Shown here in pieces: positions 25,450 to 33,148 of a stretch of DNA of 54,102 nt. Where the stretch lies: contig PAQM01000017.1 in assembly GCA_002709305.1 (NCBI GenBank), positions 1 through 54,102 on the forward strand. Reading direction: 5' to 3'. The stretch comes from Crocinitomicaceae bacterium. GTDB taxonomy: Bacteria > Bacteroidota > Bacteroidia > Flavobacteriales_D > Crocinitomicaceae. The position numbers and the translations under genes are program-made. Position 1 is the stretch's first letter, and each line of letters starts with the position of its first letter. Below the pieces are notes generated by a model that had not been told where the DNA came from, ran no database searches, and worked only from the letters and a program-made list of their open reading frames with translations.

Positions 25450-25479
25450 ATAAATAATGATTTAACTCAAATTTAGTGA

Positions 25480-25522
25480 TTTAAAATATAAGAAAGGCTT
25501 CTAAATGATAGAAGCCTTTCTT
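25480..25522 (-). terminator. Intrinsic terminator after ndk
   Basis: A perfect 14-bp stem, bases 25490-25503 with 25509-25522 around a 5-base loop, is followed on the minus strand by TATATTTTAA. It lies 32 bases after the ndk stop and is the clearest protein-gene terminator in the window. It separates ndk from pepT transcription. Confidence 0.9.
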
Positions 25523-25553
25523 AATGATTTCGTGAATTATTTTTATACTCGGG

Positions 25554-25973
25554 TTAGAATATTTCACTTGATGAAAAGTGGAATTCACTCTCTATTCTAG
25601 CATTTTCATCAGAGTCTGAACCATGAACTGCATTTCTTCCTTTAGATTCAGCATATTTAGCACGTATAGTGTTTTTTTCTGCAAGAGATGGATCAGTATT
25701 TCCTATTAGTGTTCTAAAGTCTTCTACTGCATTGTTTTTTTCCAAAATAGCAGCGATAATTGGTCCAGAAGTCATATATTCAACTAATTCATTATAAAAT
25801 GGTCTCTCAGAGTGAACTGCATAAAATTCTTTTGCTTGTTGTTCAGAAAGTCTTGTGAATTTCATTGCCTTTATTGAAAATCCAGCTTCAGTAATCATAC
25901 TTATAATGTTTCCAATATTTCCATTTTCTATAGAATCAGGCTTTAGCATTGTGAAAGTTCTATTATTTGCCAT
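25554..25973 (-). CDS. ndk: Nucleoside diphosphate kinase
   Basis: A 139-residue NDK, exchanging the gamma phosphate between NTPs and NDPs. K11 in TMLKPDS binds phosphate, the nucleotide-site loop contains [18 protein letters not shown], and the phosphorylated histidine is H117 in [10 protein letters not shown]. The C-terminus is the short bacterial type. It is flanked by a strong terminator downstream and a TAnnTTTG element upstream, so it is a single-gene unit. Confidence 0.97.
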   Translation of the reverse strand: MANNRTFTMLKPDSIENGNIGNIISMITEAGFSIKAMKFTRLSEQQAKEFYAVHSERPFYNELVEYMTSGPIIAAILEKNNAVEDFRTLIGNTDPSLAEKNTIRAKYAESKGRNAVHGSDSDENARIESEFHFSSSEIF

Positions 25974-25998
25974 GTTTTTTTATTAAAATATTTTTGCG

Positions 25999-26006
25999 CA
26001 AATATA
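25999..26006 (-). promoter_or_regulatory. TAnnTTTG promoter element for ndk
   Basis: On the minus strand this reads TATATTTG, an exact Bacteroidota -7 match, 25 bases before the ndk ATG. This would give a leader of about 20 bases, in contrast to the near-zero leaders suggested for yidD, ispE and guaA. No clear -33 TTG. Confidence 0.45.
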
Positions 26007-26103
26007 TATAAATTTTAATTTTTTTAAATCTATACATAATTATAAGTATAAATTATCTATTAGATTATTTAGATTTGTCTTCCAATATTTGATTTATTTA
26101 ATT

Positions 26104-26931
26104 ATGATGAATTCAATAATAGATTATTTTGAATCTATAGATCCAGTATTAGCTGCTTTTTATGCTACAATTTTTACTTGGTTTTTAACTGCTGCTGGAG
26201 CAGGATTAGTTTTCTTTTTTAAGACTATGCATAGGGGAGTTTTAGATGCTATGTTAGGTTTTACTGGTGGAGTTATGGTAGCAGCGAGTTTTTGGTCTTT
26301 ATTAAATCCTGCAATTGAAATGTCTGAAAAAATGTATCCATCTATATCATGGATGCCAGCAGCTGTCGGCTTTTTTTTAGGGGCCATTTTTCTTTTCGGG
26401 TTAGATAAGTTTCTACCTCATTTGCATATAAATTTTAAAGAGTCGGAAAAAGAAGGTGTGAAAACACAATGGCATAAAACAACACTGTTAGTTTTAGCAA
26501 TTACTTTACATAATATTCCTGAAGGGCTTGCGGTTGGTGTCTTATTTGGTGCTGCAGGCTTAGGTATTGATGGTGCAACAATTGCAGGTGCTGTTGCATT
26601 GGCAATTGGTATTGGTATTCAAAATTTCCCAGAAGGTTTTGCTGTTGCAATGCCATTACGAAGACATGGAGTAAGCCGATTGAAGAGTTTCTATTATGGT
26701 CAATTATCAGCAATTGTTGAACCTGTTTTTGCTGTTTTGGGTGCAATCGCTGTATTATACATGGAACCGATACTACCTTTTGCTTTATCTTTTGCAGCTG
26801 GAGCTATGATTTATGTTGTAGTTGAAGAAGTTATTCCTGAAACTCAACGAGATAAATATACAGATCTTGCTGTTTTAGGTTTTATTGGAGGTTTTCTTAT
26901 TATGATGATTTTAGATGTTGGATTATCCTAA
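26104..26931 (+). CDS. ZIP-family metal transporter
   Basis: Using the ATG at 26104, the protein has 275 residues and about eight transmembrane helices. The ZIP signature is present twice: LHNIPEGLAVGVLFG in helix 4 and IQNFPEGFAVAMPLRRHG in helix 5, holding the conserved H, N, P, E metal-binding residues; a short His-containing loop (LPHLHINF) lies before helix 4. ZIP proteins import zinc or other divalent metals. A longer frame begins with a TTG at 26089, but the two adjacent ATGs are preferable. It diverges from ndk; lgt follows 48 bases later. Confidence 0.92.
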   Translation: MMNSIIDYFESIDPVLAAFYATIFTWFLTAAGAGLVFFFKTMHRGVLDAMLGFTGGVMVAASFWSLLNPAIEMSEKMYPSISWMPAAVGFFLGAIFLFGLDKFLPHLHINFKESEKEGVKTQWHKTTLLVLAITLHNIPEGLAVGVLFGAAGLGIDGATIAGAVALAIGIGIQNFPEGFAVAMPLRRHGVSRLKSFYYGQLSAIVEPVFAVLGAIAVLYMEPILPFALSFAAGAMIYVVVEEVIPETQRDKYTDLAVLGFIGGFLIMMILDVGLS

Positions 26932-26934
26932 AAT

Positions 26935-26942
26935 TATATTTG
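26935..26942 (+). promoter_or_regulatory. TAnnTTTG element upstream of lgt
   Basis: TATATTTG, exact match to the Bacteroidota -7 consensus, 37 bases before the lgt GTG. A TTG at 26918-26920 is closer than the usual -33 spacing. Possible promoter separating lgt from the ZIP gene. Confidence 0.35.
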
Positions 26943-26979
26943 TGTTATTTTTACACTTTACAAATTAGAAATAATTAAT

Positions 26980-27834
26980 GTGAAATTATTTATTAATTGG
27001 GACATAACATCACAGCTTATTGAAGGTTGGAGTACACCTAATCTATATGGTTTGTTGTTTGTTTCAGGTTTAATTATAGGGTATTTTGTAATTAAACGGA
27101 TTTATAGATTTGAAAATATAGAGGATGATAAGTTAGATAAATTAGTTTTCTATATGGTTTTAGCAACAATTATTGGTGCTCGTCTTGGACACGTGTTTTT
27201 TTATGGTCCATATTTTGATCAAGTTTCTTCAGAAGGAATTGTTCTAGAACGAGGCTATTTTTCTAACCCACTAGATATTATAAAAGTTTGGGAAGGTGGA
27301 TTAGCAAGTCATGGTGGTGCAATAGCAATTTTAATTGCATTGAAAATTTATTCCAAAAAAGTTATTCAAAAACCATTTATGTGGATTCTTGATCGTATTG
27401 TTGCTCCAGTTGCAATAGCTGGTGCTTTTATTCGTTTAGGCAACTTAGTCAATCATGAAATTGTTGGAGATATTACTAACGTTCCATGGGGATTTAAATT
27501 TTTACATAATTATAATGATCTCTATAATTATGGACTTGAAAATATTCCAATAAGACACCCTGCGCAACTTTATGAATCCATTTGTTGTATATTTATTTTT
27601 GCGATTTTACTTTTTTTATTTTGGAAGAAAGATGCCTGGAAAAAACCAGGTTTAATGTTTGGAACATTTCTGATTTTATTATTTAGTTCTAGATTTTTTA
27701 TTGAATTTGTTAAATTAGGTCAAGCATCTAGAGATGAATATCTTTTCATAAATACAGGGCAGATGCTAAGTATTCCTTTTGTTTTAGTTGGGATTTATAT
27801 TCTTTGGAATACTTTAGGGAAATATAAATCCTAA
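26980..27834 (+). CDS. lgt: Prolipoprotein diacylglyceryl transferase
   Basis: A 284-residue, seven-helix inner-membrane enzyme that moves a diacylglyceryl group from phosphatidylglycerol to the lipobox cysteine, the first step in lipoprotein maturation, relevant to the many lipoproteins in this window. Key residues: H111-G-G motif in GLASHGGAIAI, the Lgt signature around R152-L-G-N155-x-x-N158-x-E160-x-x-G, and RHPAQLYES. Translation starts at GTG, which overlaps an out-of-frame ATG immediately followed by TGA. The stop shares CTAA (27831-27834) with the convergent ATP-grasp gene. Confidence 0.96.
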   Translation: MKLFINWDITSQLIEGWSTPNLYGLLFVSGLIIGYFVIKRIYRFENIEDDKLDKLVFYMVLATIIGARLGHVFFYGPYFDQVSSEGIVLERGYFSNPLDIIKVWEGGLASHGGAIAILIALKIYSKKVIQKPFMWILDRIVAPVAIAGAFIRLGNLVNHEIVGDITNVPWGFKFLHNYNDLYNYGLENIPIRHPAQLYESICCIFIFAILLFLFWKKDAWKKPGLMFGTFLILLFSSRFFIEFVKLGQASRDEYLFINTGQMLSIPFVLVGIYILWNTLGKYKS

Positions 27835-28739
27835 TTTCCTGAAATATAGTTTTTAATTGCTGTTGCGCAATTTTCTGCTGCATTAGGATCCATCCTAAAC
27901 CATAATTCTGGTTCAATCAATTCTATCTCTCCGACACACATTTCATTTTGATTATTCCACATAACATCAATTCTAGCATACACAGGAATCGGCTTACATG
28001 CTTTTATTGCTTTTTCTATAAATTTAATCTCTTCATCATTTGGTATATAATTCTCAATCGTTCCACCAAAATCATCTTGCACTCTGAAATCTCCTTTTTT
28101 CGCCATCTTCAAAATAGCATGGCTATACTTACCACTAAATAGCATAAATGAAACTTCTCCTTTAGTTATGATTTGTCTTTCAAATTCTTGAATTATCATC
28201 GCTTCTTCTAAAATTAGAGACTTGAATATTTTTTCGTATTTTTTAATATCTGTTAATTTAAATCTATATGTATGTCTAGCCGCACCAGAAATAGCAGGTT
28301 TTAATATGAATTCATCCCACTTTAGATTTGAACAAATTTCTTTTAAATTTTTACGTTCTTTCTTTTTAATAAATATAGTATTGGGAATACGTATGCCTTT
28401 TTTTTGTATATCAAGGAGATAGTGTTTATCAATATTCCAATATATTAGTGATTTAGGATTAATTAATTTGGTCATCGCACTAACTTTTTCTAACCAAATT
28501 GAAAATTCAGTGAAACGATCAAAATAATCCCATGTGCTCCTAAATATTATATATTCTGTATCATTCCAATTAAAATCTGGATTGTCCCAATTTGTTCTAT
28601 ATACCTTAATTCCTTTATTAGACAATGCTTTAATTAAAGAATTATCTTCAAAGAGAATGTTTTTTATATATTGACTGTCACTTGAAGGGTTGACGTATCT
28701 TTGATCTGTTAAAATAGTGATATCATAAATCTTTTTCAT
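27831..28739 (-). CDS. ATP-grasp enzyme, glutathione-synthetase-like
   Basis: A 302-residue cytosolic protein. The N-terminal domain (1-110) has the YIIFRSTWDYFDRFTEF block seen in DcsG-like ATP-grasp proteins; the ATP-grasp part includes WDEFILKPAISGAARHT (ATP-binding Lys and glycine loop), IIQEFE (nucleotide hinge), GEVSFMLFSGKYSHAILKMA, and the metal ligands in YARIDVMW and ELIEPELWF. Such enzymes ligate a carboxylate to an amine or thiol via an acylphosphate; the substrate cannot be told. It precedes nothing on its strand and follows the DUF6370-like lipoprotein gene by 29 bases. Confidence 0.82.
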   Translation of the reverse strand: MKKIYDITILTDQRYVNPSSDSQYIKNILFEDNSLIKALSNKGIKVYRTNWDNPDFNWNDTEYIIFRSTWDYFDRFTEFSIWLEKVSAMTKLINPKSLIYWNIDKHYLLDIQKKGIRIPNTIFIKKKERKNLKEICSNLKWDEFILKPAISGAARHTYRFKLTDIKKYEKIFKSLILEEAMIIQEFERQIITKGEVSFMLFSGKYSHAILKMAKKGDFRVQDDFGGTIENYIPNDEEIKFIEKAIKACKPIPVYARIDVMWNNQNEMCVGEIELIEPELWFRMDPNAAENCATAIKNYISGN

Positions 28740-28768
28740 AGGATGACAAAAAATCTATTTTATAAAAT

Positions 28769-29089
28769 CTATTTTAGTTCTTTAGTTTTAATGATTTCGA
28801 ACTTATCATCAATAAAAACACCATGTTTAATCTTACCTATAACATTAGCAGATTTAATTCCAGAACAAAGACTTTCTTTTTCATTAGGATCACAATATTC
28901 TTTAATTGATGTATTTTCAACGAAGTAGCTTTTGTCATTTATTTTAACGGCTATTCTACATTCATCTGTTGTCATATCAAAAAAGCATAATCCACACGCT
29001 GCTTCTACTACTTCACTAATTGTAGTTTTTCTTTTTTGTAATGATACACAACTTATAATAAGGATAATTAACGGTAATAAATATTTCAT
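28769..29089 (-). CDS. Small cysteine-rich lipoprotein (DUF6370-like)
   Basis: A 106-residue protein with a lipoprotein signal (MKYLLPLIILIISCVSLQ; Cys14 lipidated). The mature part has a VVEAACGLCFFDM...C motif, with two cysteines spaced CxxC, then AVKINDKSYFV and a C-x-x-x-x-x-x-x-C pair (YCDPNEKESLC). This pattern resembles DUF6370 as I recall it. It could bind a metal or form disulfides in the periplasm. It sits 3 bases after the PaaY-like gene, so they are probably cotranscribed. Confidence 0.65.
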   Translation of the reverse strand: MKYLLPLIILIISCVSLQKRKTTISEVVEAACGLCFFDMTTDECRIAVKINDKSYFVENTSIKEYCDPNEKESLCSGIKSANVIGKIKHGVFIDDKFEIIKTKELK

Positions 29090-29092
29090 GAT

Positions 29093-29689
29093 TTATTGAT
29101 TTATTGATTTCCAAGTTGTATACATTTGCTCTTGACTTGGTCTATTTTCTTCTATTTCTCTTAATGGGTCAGTTTCTTTTAAGCTTGAATAACATTCTTG
29201 AGGTAAGGACTGGTATAATTTAGTTCCTTTTGTCTTCCAATCAATCATTTTATCAGAAACCTTTTTGATAATTTTAATTGGGTTACCAATTGCAAGACTT
29301 CTTCTAGGAATTTCTGTTTTGGCTGGAACAAAAGATAATGCACCTATGATTGATTCTTCTCCAATAATAACATCATCCATAATTACACTATTCATACCTA
29401 TTAAGCAATTTTTTTCAATTGTAGCTCCATGTATTACAGCTCCATGTCCAATATGAGCATCATTCTTTAATTTAACTGTTGTTCCGGGAAACATGTGAAT
29501 AGTACAATTTTCTTGAACATTACACCCATCTTCGATGATTATTTGTCCCCAATCACCTCGGATTGCTGCACCTGGTCCTATGTAGACGTTCTCTCCAATT
29601 ATTACATTACCAGTTACACTAGCTTTTGGATGAATAAAACTAGATTCTTTGATAACAGGTACAAATCCATTAAAAGAATAAACGCTCAT
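29093..29689 (-). CDS. PaaY-like hexapeptide-repeat protein (gamma carbonic anhydrase superfamily)
   Basis: With the start at 29689 (MSVYSFNGFVPVIKESSF) the product has 198 residues, the usual length of PaaY/CaiE-like proteins; the longer frame adds 17 residues with no family counterpart. Left-handed beta-helix repeats run from about residue 20 to 130 (VIGENVYIGPGAAIRGDWGQ, AHIGHGAVIHGATIEKNCLIGMNSVI). Three histidines in HMFPG, AHIGHGA are placed as zinc ligands of gamma-class anhydrases. PaaY itself is a thioesterase of the phenylacetate route; here no paa genes adjoin, so the function may be a carbonic anhydrase or thioesterase. Confidence 0.85.
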   Translation of the reverse strand: MSVYSFNGFVPVIKESSFIHPKASVTGNVIIGENVYIGPGAAIRGDWGQIIIEDGCNVQENCTIHMFPGTTVKLKNDAHIGHGAVIHGATIEKNCLIGMNSVIMDDVIIGEESIIGALSFVPAKTEIPRRSLAIGNPIKIIKKVSDKMIDWKTKGTKLYQSLPQECYSSLKETDPLREIEENRPSQEQMYTTWKSINQ

Positions 29690-29768
29690 AAATTTATCAT
29701 TAGATATGTGTAAAATTAACAATCTTAAGTTTAACAGCACAAAGTTTTTTTATACTTAAAAAAGTTTA

Positions 29769-29804
29769 TTGTTAATTTTTTAACAAACTAAACAGTTAAT
29801 TTTT
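29769..29804. promoter_or_regulatory. Inverted repeat plus repeated half-site in a divergent promoter region
   Basis: TTGTTAA (29769-29775) and TTAACAA (29780-29786) form a perfect 7-bp inverted repeat with a 4-base spacer, and the ten bases GTTAATTTTT occur twice (29771-29780 and 29795-29804). The region lies between divergent PaaY-like and tag genes and could be an operator. AT-rich, so coincidence is possible. Confidence 0.3.
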
Positions 29805-29817
29805 ACGTTATTAAGAT

Positions 29818-30360
29818 ATGAACTATTGTGATTATTGTTTGCAACCAAATACTAAAGATATTCATATTAAATATCATAATAGTCAATATGGTTTTCCAAT
29901 TGATGATGATAATAAATTATTTGGCAGATTAATATTGGAAATTAATCAAGCTGGCTTATCTTGGGAAACAATTTTAAATAAAGAAAATAACTTCAAGTTA
30001 GCATATAGTAAATATGATATTGAAACGGTTGCTTCATATACTGATTTTGATATAAAAAAATTGTTATCTAATAAGGGAATTGTTCGAAATAAACTGAAGA
30101 TAAATGCTGTTATATATAATGCTCAAAAATTATTGGATATAAAAAATGAATATGGTAGTTTTAATAGATGGTTAGATTTAAATCACCCTTTAAAAAAAGA
30201 TGATTGGGTTAAATTATTTAAAAAGACTTTTAAATTTGTAGGTAGAGAAATTGTTAGTGAGTTTTTAATGAGTATAGGGTATTTACCAGGAGCACACAAA
30301 GAAACTTGCCCTGTTTATAAAAAAATAGAAAAGTTAAAACCTAAATGGAAAGAAAAATGA
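29818..30360 (+). CDS. tag: DNA-3-methyladenine glycosylase I
   Basis: A 180-residue HhH-type base excision enzyme that removes 3-methyladenine from alkylated DNA. Zinc-binding residues correspond to C4, H20 (in IKYHNSQYG), and the H and C of GAHKETCP near the C-terminus. The pocket Glu is E41 in ILEINQAGLSW, equivalent to Glu38 of E. coli Tag; the family sequence usually has LEGQQAGLSW, so the residues next to it differ. Its stop overlaps the next gene start (ATGA at 30357). Confidence 0.94.
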   Translation: MNYCDYCLQPNTKDIHIKYHNSQYGFPIDDDNKLFGRLILEINQAGLSWETILNKENNFKLAYSKYDIETVASYTDFDIKKLLSNKGIVRNKLKINAVIYNAQKLLDIKNEYGSFNRWLDLNHPLKKDDWVKLFKKTFKFVGREIVSEFLMSIGYLPGAHKETCPVYKKIEKLKPKWKEK

Positions 30361-30989
30361 AAAATTTAGTACTAGTATTAGTTTTATTTATGTTAAATAC
30401 TGTTTGCGCACAAGTTAGTGTTTTGGGTGGGGCAAGTTCCGCATTTCCTTTTGGTACGGGTACACCATATGTAGGTTTACATTTAGGTCTTGAAGTTCCT
30501 CGTGATGATGCGGTTTCATTTTATGGAAAATTCACACATCAATTTAGTCAGTCTAAGCCTTATATTAATTTTGACAATAATCCTGATGATGAATTTCAAA
30601 CTAGAATGAATTATAATATTATAGAGGGTGGTACGAGGTATTATCTTGGTAATGGATTTGATTATGGATTTGCTGCATATGGTGGTTCAACAATTAAATT
30701 AATTTTTAATAATGTTAAATCAAATTATGATATGACGCAGTATGCTCCAACTACAGTTTTAAATACTAATGTTAAATCTTCAGTTTTTTCTGTTGCTTTT
30801 GGTCTTGGAGGTGGAGTGAAGTATTCTTTTCCAAGATTTGGAACAATATATTGTGATTTAGACTTATTTTATTCACTTATTCAAGTAGAATCTACTCAGG
30901 GAGTAATTGCGAATCTTTATAATAACAATCAATGGAGACAATTAGTATTTGGTTGTTCTATAGGGTATCGTAAAGATCTTATTTGGTAA
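30357..30989 (+). CDS. Outer-membrane beta-barrel protein, unassigned
   Basis: Using the ATG at 30357 (overlapping the tag stop as ATGA) gives 210 residues with a signal peptide ending near NTVCAQ (about residue 18); a longer frame from 30345 would add MERK only. The mature part is glycine- and aromatic-rich with alternating patterns (GTPYVGLHLGLEVP, VSFYGKFTHQFSQ, FGLGGGVKYSFP) and ends with an aromatic residue, consistent with a small porin-like barrel of perhaps eight strands. No specific family is recognised. Pairing with a repair enzyme looks like an accident of gene order. Confidence 0.7.
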   Translation: MKNLVLVLVLFMLNTVCAQVSVLGGASSAFPFGTGTPYVGLHLGLEVPRDDAVSFYGKFTHQFSQSKPYINFDNNPDDEFQTRMNYNIIEGGTRYYLGNGFDYGFAAYGGSTIKLIFNNVKSNYDMTQYAPTTVLNTNVKSSVFSVAFGLGGGVKYSFPRFGTIYCDLDLFYSLIQVESTQGVIANLYNNNQWRQLVFGCSIGYRKDLIW

Positions 30990-31028
30990 CATGAAAAAAT
31001 GTTTGACAAAGATTTATAAATTAGTTAT

Positions 31029-31841
31029 GTGCGACAATATTTAATTGCAGATAGTGGAGGTTCAAAAACAGATTGGTGTTTTATAGATTTCAATAAGAAA
31101 AAAACTTTTTTTACTACAGAAAGTTATCATCCTTCAAATTTTAATGATTTATTCCTTGATGAACAGAAAAAAAAGTGGGAATCCAATAAACATATGTTCG
31201 ATTCAGAACTTATTTTTTTTGGTGCAGGTTGTTTGAATATTGAAGGGAAAAATCAAGTTGAACACATTTTATTTTCTATAGGTTTTAAAAATATAAAGGT
31301 TAAATCTGATTTATTTGGAGCAGGCTTAGCTTTATATGGAAACAAGATTGGTCATATTGCTATATTAGGTACTGGTTCGGTATTTTTTACTTGGAATCAA
31401 AATGAAGTTCAAAATATTAAAGGTGGATATGGACATTTGATTGGTGATGAGGGGAGTGGTTTCTATTTTGGAAAATTAGTTTTTGATGCATTTGTTGAAG
31501 GTAGTTTAAGTTCTGAACAACTTAAGGTTTTTGAATCAGTTGTAGATGTTTCTTCTATTAAAGGAATGATTGAGAAAAAGAAACATAAGTTTATTCTTGG
31601 CGAAATAAGTTTAAAATTGTCAAAGTATTCTTCTTTATTTAAGAATTTTCACACTAAAAATATAGATTTATTCTGTCAAAAGTACGTTGATTCAAATCAT
31701 GTTCAAAAAATTTCAGTTATAGGTAGTTATGGGTATTACAATCAGGAAATTATAAGAAGTGTTTTTATTGATTTTAATTATAGATTGCATAAAATAGTAA
31801 GGAGTCCTATTGAGTTAATTGTTAATGAAATTGTATTTTAA
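31029..31841 (+). CDS. BadF/BadG-type ATPase, N-acetylglucosamine-kinase-like
   Basis: A 270-residue ASKHA-fold kinase starting with a GTG. The phosphate-1 motif IADSGGSKTDW is at about 5-15, phosphate-2 LGTGSV near 113-118, and GGYGHLIGDEGSGFYFG follows; this combination is typical of the BadF/BadG/BcrA/BcrD family that includes bacterial N-acetylglucosamine and glucosamine kinases. It is likely to phosphorylate an amino sugar, possibly recovered from the cell wall, but the substrate is inferred. The GTG lies inside ATGTG; the overlapping ATG is out of frame. It precedes the SiaC-like gene by 35 bases. Confidence 0.83.
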   Translation: MRQYLIADSGGSKTDWCFIDFNKKKTFFTTESYHPSNFNDLFLDEQKKKWESNKHMFDSELIFFGAGCLNIEGKNQVEHILFSIGFKNIKVKSDLFGAGLALYGNKIGHIAILGTGSVFFTWNQNEVQNIKGGYGHLIGDEGSGFYFGKLVFDAFVEGSLSSEQLKVFESVVDVSSIKGMIEKKKHKFILGEISLKLSKYSSLFKNFHTKNIDLFCQKYVDSNHVQKISVIGSYGYYNQEIIRSVFIDFNYRLHKIVRSPIELIVNEIVF

Positions 31842-31876
31842 TTTAATTTTTCTGAAATTGCATCTTTAAAATTTAA

Positions 31877-32266
31877 ATGGAAGGTCTCTCTATACTTGGC
31901 ACAGCAATCACACCTTTAATTTCATTTAACCCATTAAGCGGTGTTATGGAAATTCAGGGTAGGTCAATACCCGAAAATGCAGATGATTTCTGGTTCCCTA
32001 TTTTAAATTGGTTTGAATCTTATTTGATTAAACCAGCAATCAAAACAACTTTTAAAATAAATCTTGAATATTTTGATATTTCTTCTTCAAAGAGAATTTT
32101 GTTTTTATTGAATAAATTGACAGAAATTTCAGAGAATGGTTTTGATGTATGTGTAGAATGGATATATAAAAAAGAAAATGAAGAAATGTATGAAGTCGGT
32201 AAAGATTTTGATTTCATGGTTAAGGCTCCATTTAAATTTCAAGAATCTGATATTATCAAGACTTAA
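31877..32266 (+). CDS. SiaC-family (DUF1987) regulatory phosphoprotein
   Basis: A 129-residue protein matching DUF1987/SiaC: opening ILGTAITPLISFNPLSGVM, EIQGRSIPENADDFWFPILNW, and INLEYFDISSSKRIL. In Pseudomonas SiaC the phosphorylated Thr lies in this last segment; here Ser69-Ser71 occupy that place. SiaC proteins are controlled by a SiaB kinase and a SiaA-type PP2C phosphatase and in Pseudomonas bind a diguanylate cyclase. None of these partners is next to it in this window, so it may act with genes elsewhere. Cytosolic. Confidence 0.88.
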   Translation: MEGLSILGTAITPLISFNPLSGVMEIQGRSIPENADDFWFPILNWFESYLIKPAIKTTFKINLEYFDISSSKRILFLLNKLTEISENGFDVCVEWIYKKENEEMYEVGKDFDFMVKAPFKFQESDIIKT

Positions 32267-32290
32267 TTGTATTATTTTTGCATAAAAAAA

Positions 32291-32533
32291 GTGAGATTAG
32301 TAAAAGAAATTCCACACGACAGATATAAGATCCAAATTTTTAATTATAATGAAAAATTTATTTTAAAAATTGAATTAGATCAGTTTGAGCAGTCATTTAA
32401 GATATCAGAAACTGATGTGAGTGGAATAGGGGATGTTGAAAATATGATAACAAAAGAACTTTTACAGAATACATTAAAAAGGTTTGTTGAAATGAGAACA
32501 GACTGGTTTAATAGTTTTAATTTAAAAAAATAG
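32291..32533 (+). CDS. Small protein of unknown function
   Basis: An 80-residue acidic protein is obtained with a GTG start at 32291 (MRLVKEIPHDRYKIQIFNYN); the frame extends upstream to a TTG at 32267, but those eight residues are low in information. It has no signal peptide or membrane segment; the pattern is two or three beta strands (YKIQIFNYNEKFILKIELDQ) followed by a helix (ENMITKELLQNTLKRFVEMR). A TAnnTTTG match (TATTTTTG, 32273-32280) lies 10 bases before the GTG. It is directly followed by the OmpH-like gene (3 bases). Confidence 0.7.
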   Translation: MRLVKEIPHDRYKIQIFNYNEKFILKIELDQFEQSFKISETDVSGIGDVENMITKELLQNTLKRFVEMRTDWFNSFNLKK

Positions 32534-32536
32534 CAG

Positions 32537-33142
32537 ATGAAATATTTAATTTTTATTGGGTTGACTTTATTTTTTTTGCAATCGTGTGGTGATTCTAAAG
32601 AAAAGCAAGAGATTGATATAAAAAACACAAAAACGAATGATATAATCAAAGATGATAATAGCCTGAAAATTAGTTTTTACAATCAAGATAGTCTTCAAAT
32701 TCATTTCACGTATTTTAGAGAGCAGGATTCAATAATTACTAAGAAACAACTTGCTTATCAAAATGAGCTTCAGAGGAAAACTAAAGATTTACAAAATTAT
32801 ATTCTTAAGTATGAAGAGAAAGCTAAGGCTAATCTTTTAAGTCAAAATGAGGCACTTCAAATGCAACAAATTGCTCAGAATAAAGAACAAGCTATTATAC
32901 AATACCAACAAAATAAAGGAGCTAAATTAGAGCAAGAAGCATATAATAAGATGGAAATTATTGGTAATAAAATAGAGTTTTTTGCTGCAAAATATGCTCA
33001 GGAACATAATATTGACTTGTTATTGTCTCATGGAAGGGGTGGTCAGTTTAAGTTTATTAATTCATCAATGGATGTAACAGAAGATTTTATAGATTATTTA
33101 AATAAAAATCAAGATAATCTAACTGGTGATATTGAAAATTAA
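32537..33142 (+). CDS. OmpH/Skp-like lipoprotein
   Basis: A 201-residue protein with a lipoprotein signal (MKYLIFIGLTLFFLQSCGDS; lipidated Cys17). After a polar linker, about residues 65-145 form a long coiled-coil rich in Gln, Lys and Glu (DSIITKKQLAYQNELQRKT...), followed by a NKIEFFAAKYAQEHNIDLLLSHGRGG strand-helix unit, the arrangement of Skp/OmpH periplasmic chaperones that hold unfolded outer-membrane proteins. Lipid anchoring is a variation on soluble Skp. Confidence 0.83.
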   Translation: MKYLIFIGLTLFFLQSCGDSKEKQEIDIKNTKTNDIIKDDNSLKISFYNQDSLQIHFTYFREQDSIITKKQLAYQNELQRKTKDLQNYILKYEEKAKANLLSQNEALQMQQIAQNKEQAIIQYQQNKGAKLEQEAYNKMEIIGNKIEFFAAKYAQEHNIDLLLSHGRGGQFKFINSSMDVTEDFIDYLNKNQDNLTGDIEN

Positions 33143-33148
33143 TTTCGT

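Noticed and set aside
26501-26746. Minus-strand open frame, Gln/His/Leu-rich, 81 residues
   Set aside because: Antisense of the ZIP transporter core; composition is an artefact of GCA/GGT-rich codons and it has no family features.
27831-27834. Overlapping stops of lgt and the ATP-grasp gene as a sequencing error or frameshift
   Set aside because: Both proteins end at the expected family positions, and the same four-base overlap occurs at three other convergent pairs in this window.
29690-29740. Longer start for the PaaY-like gene adding 17 residues
   Set aside because: The extra residues have no counterpart in the family; the Met at 29689 gives the usual start and length.
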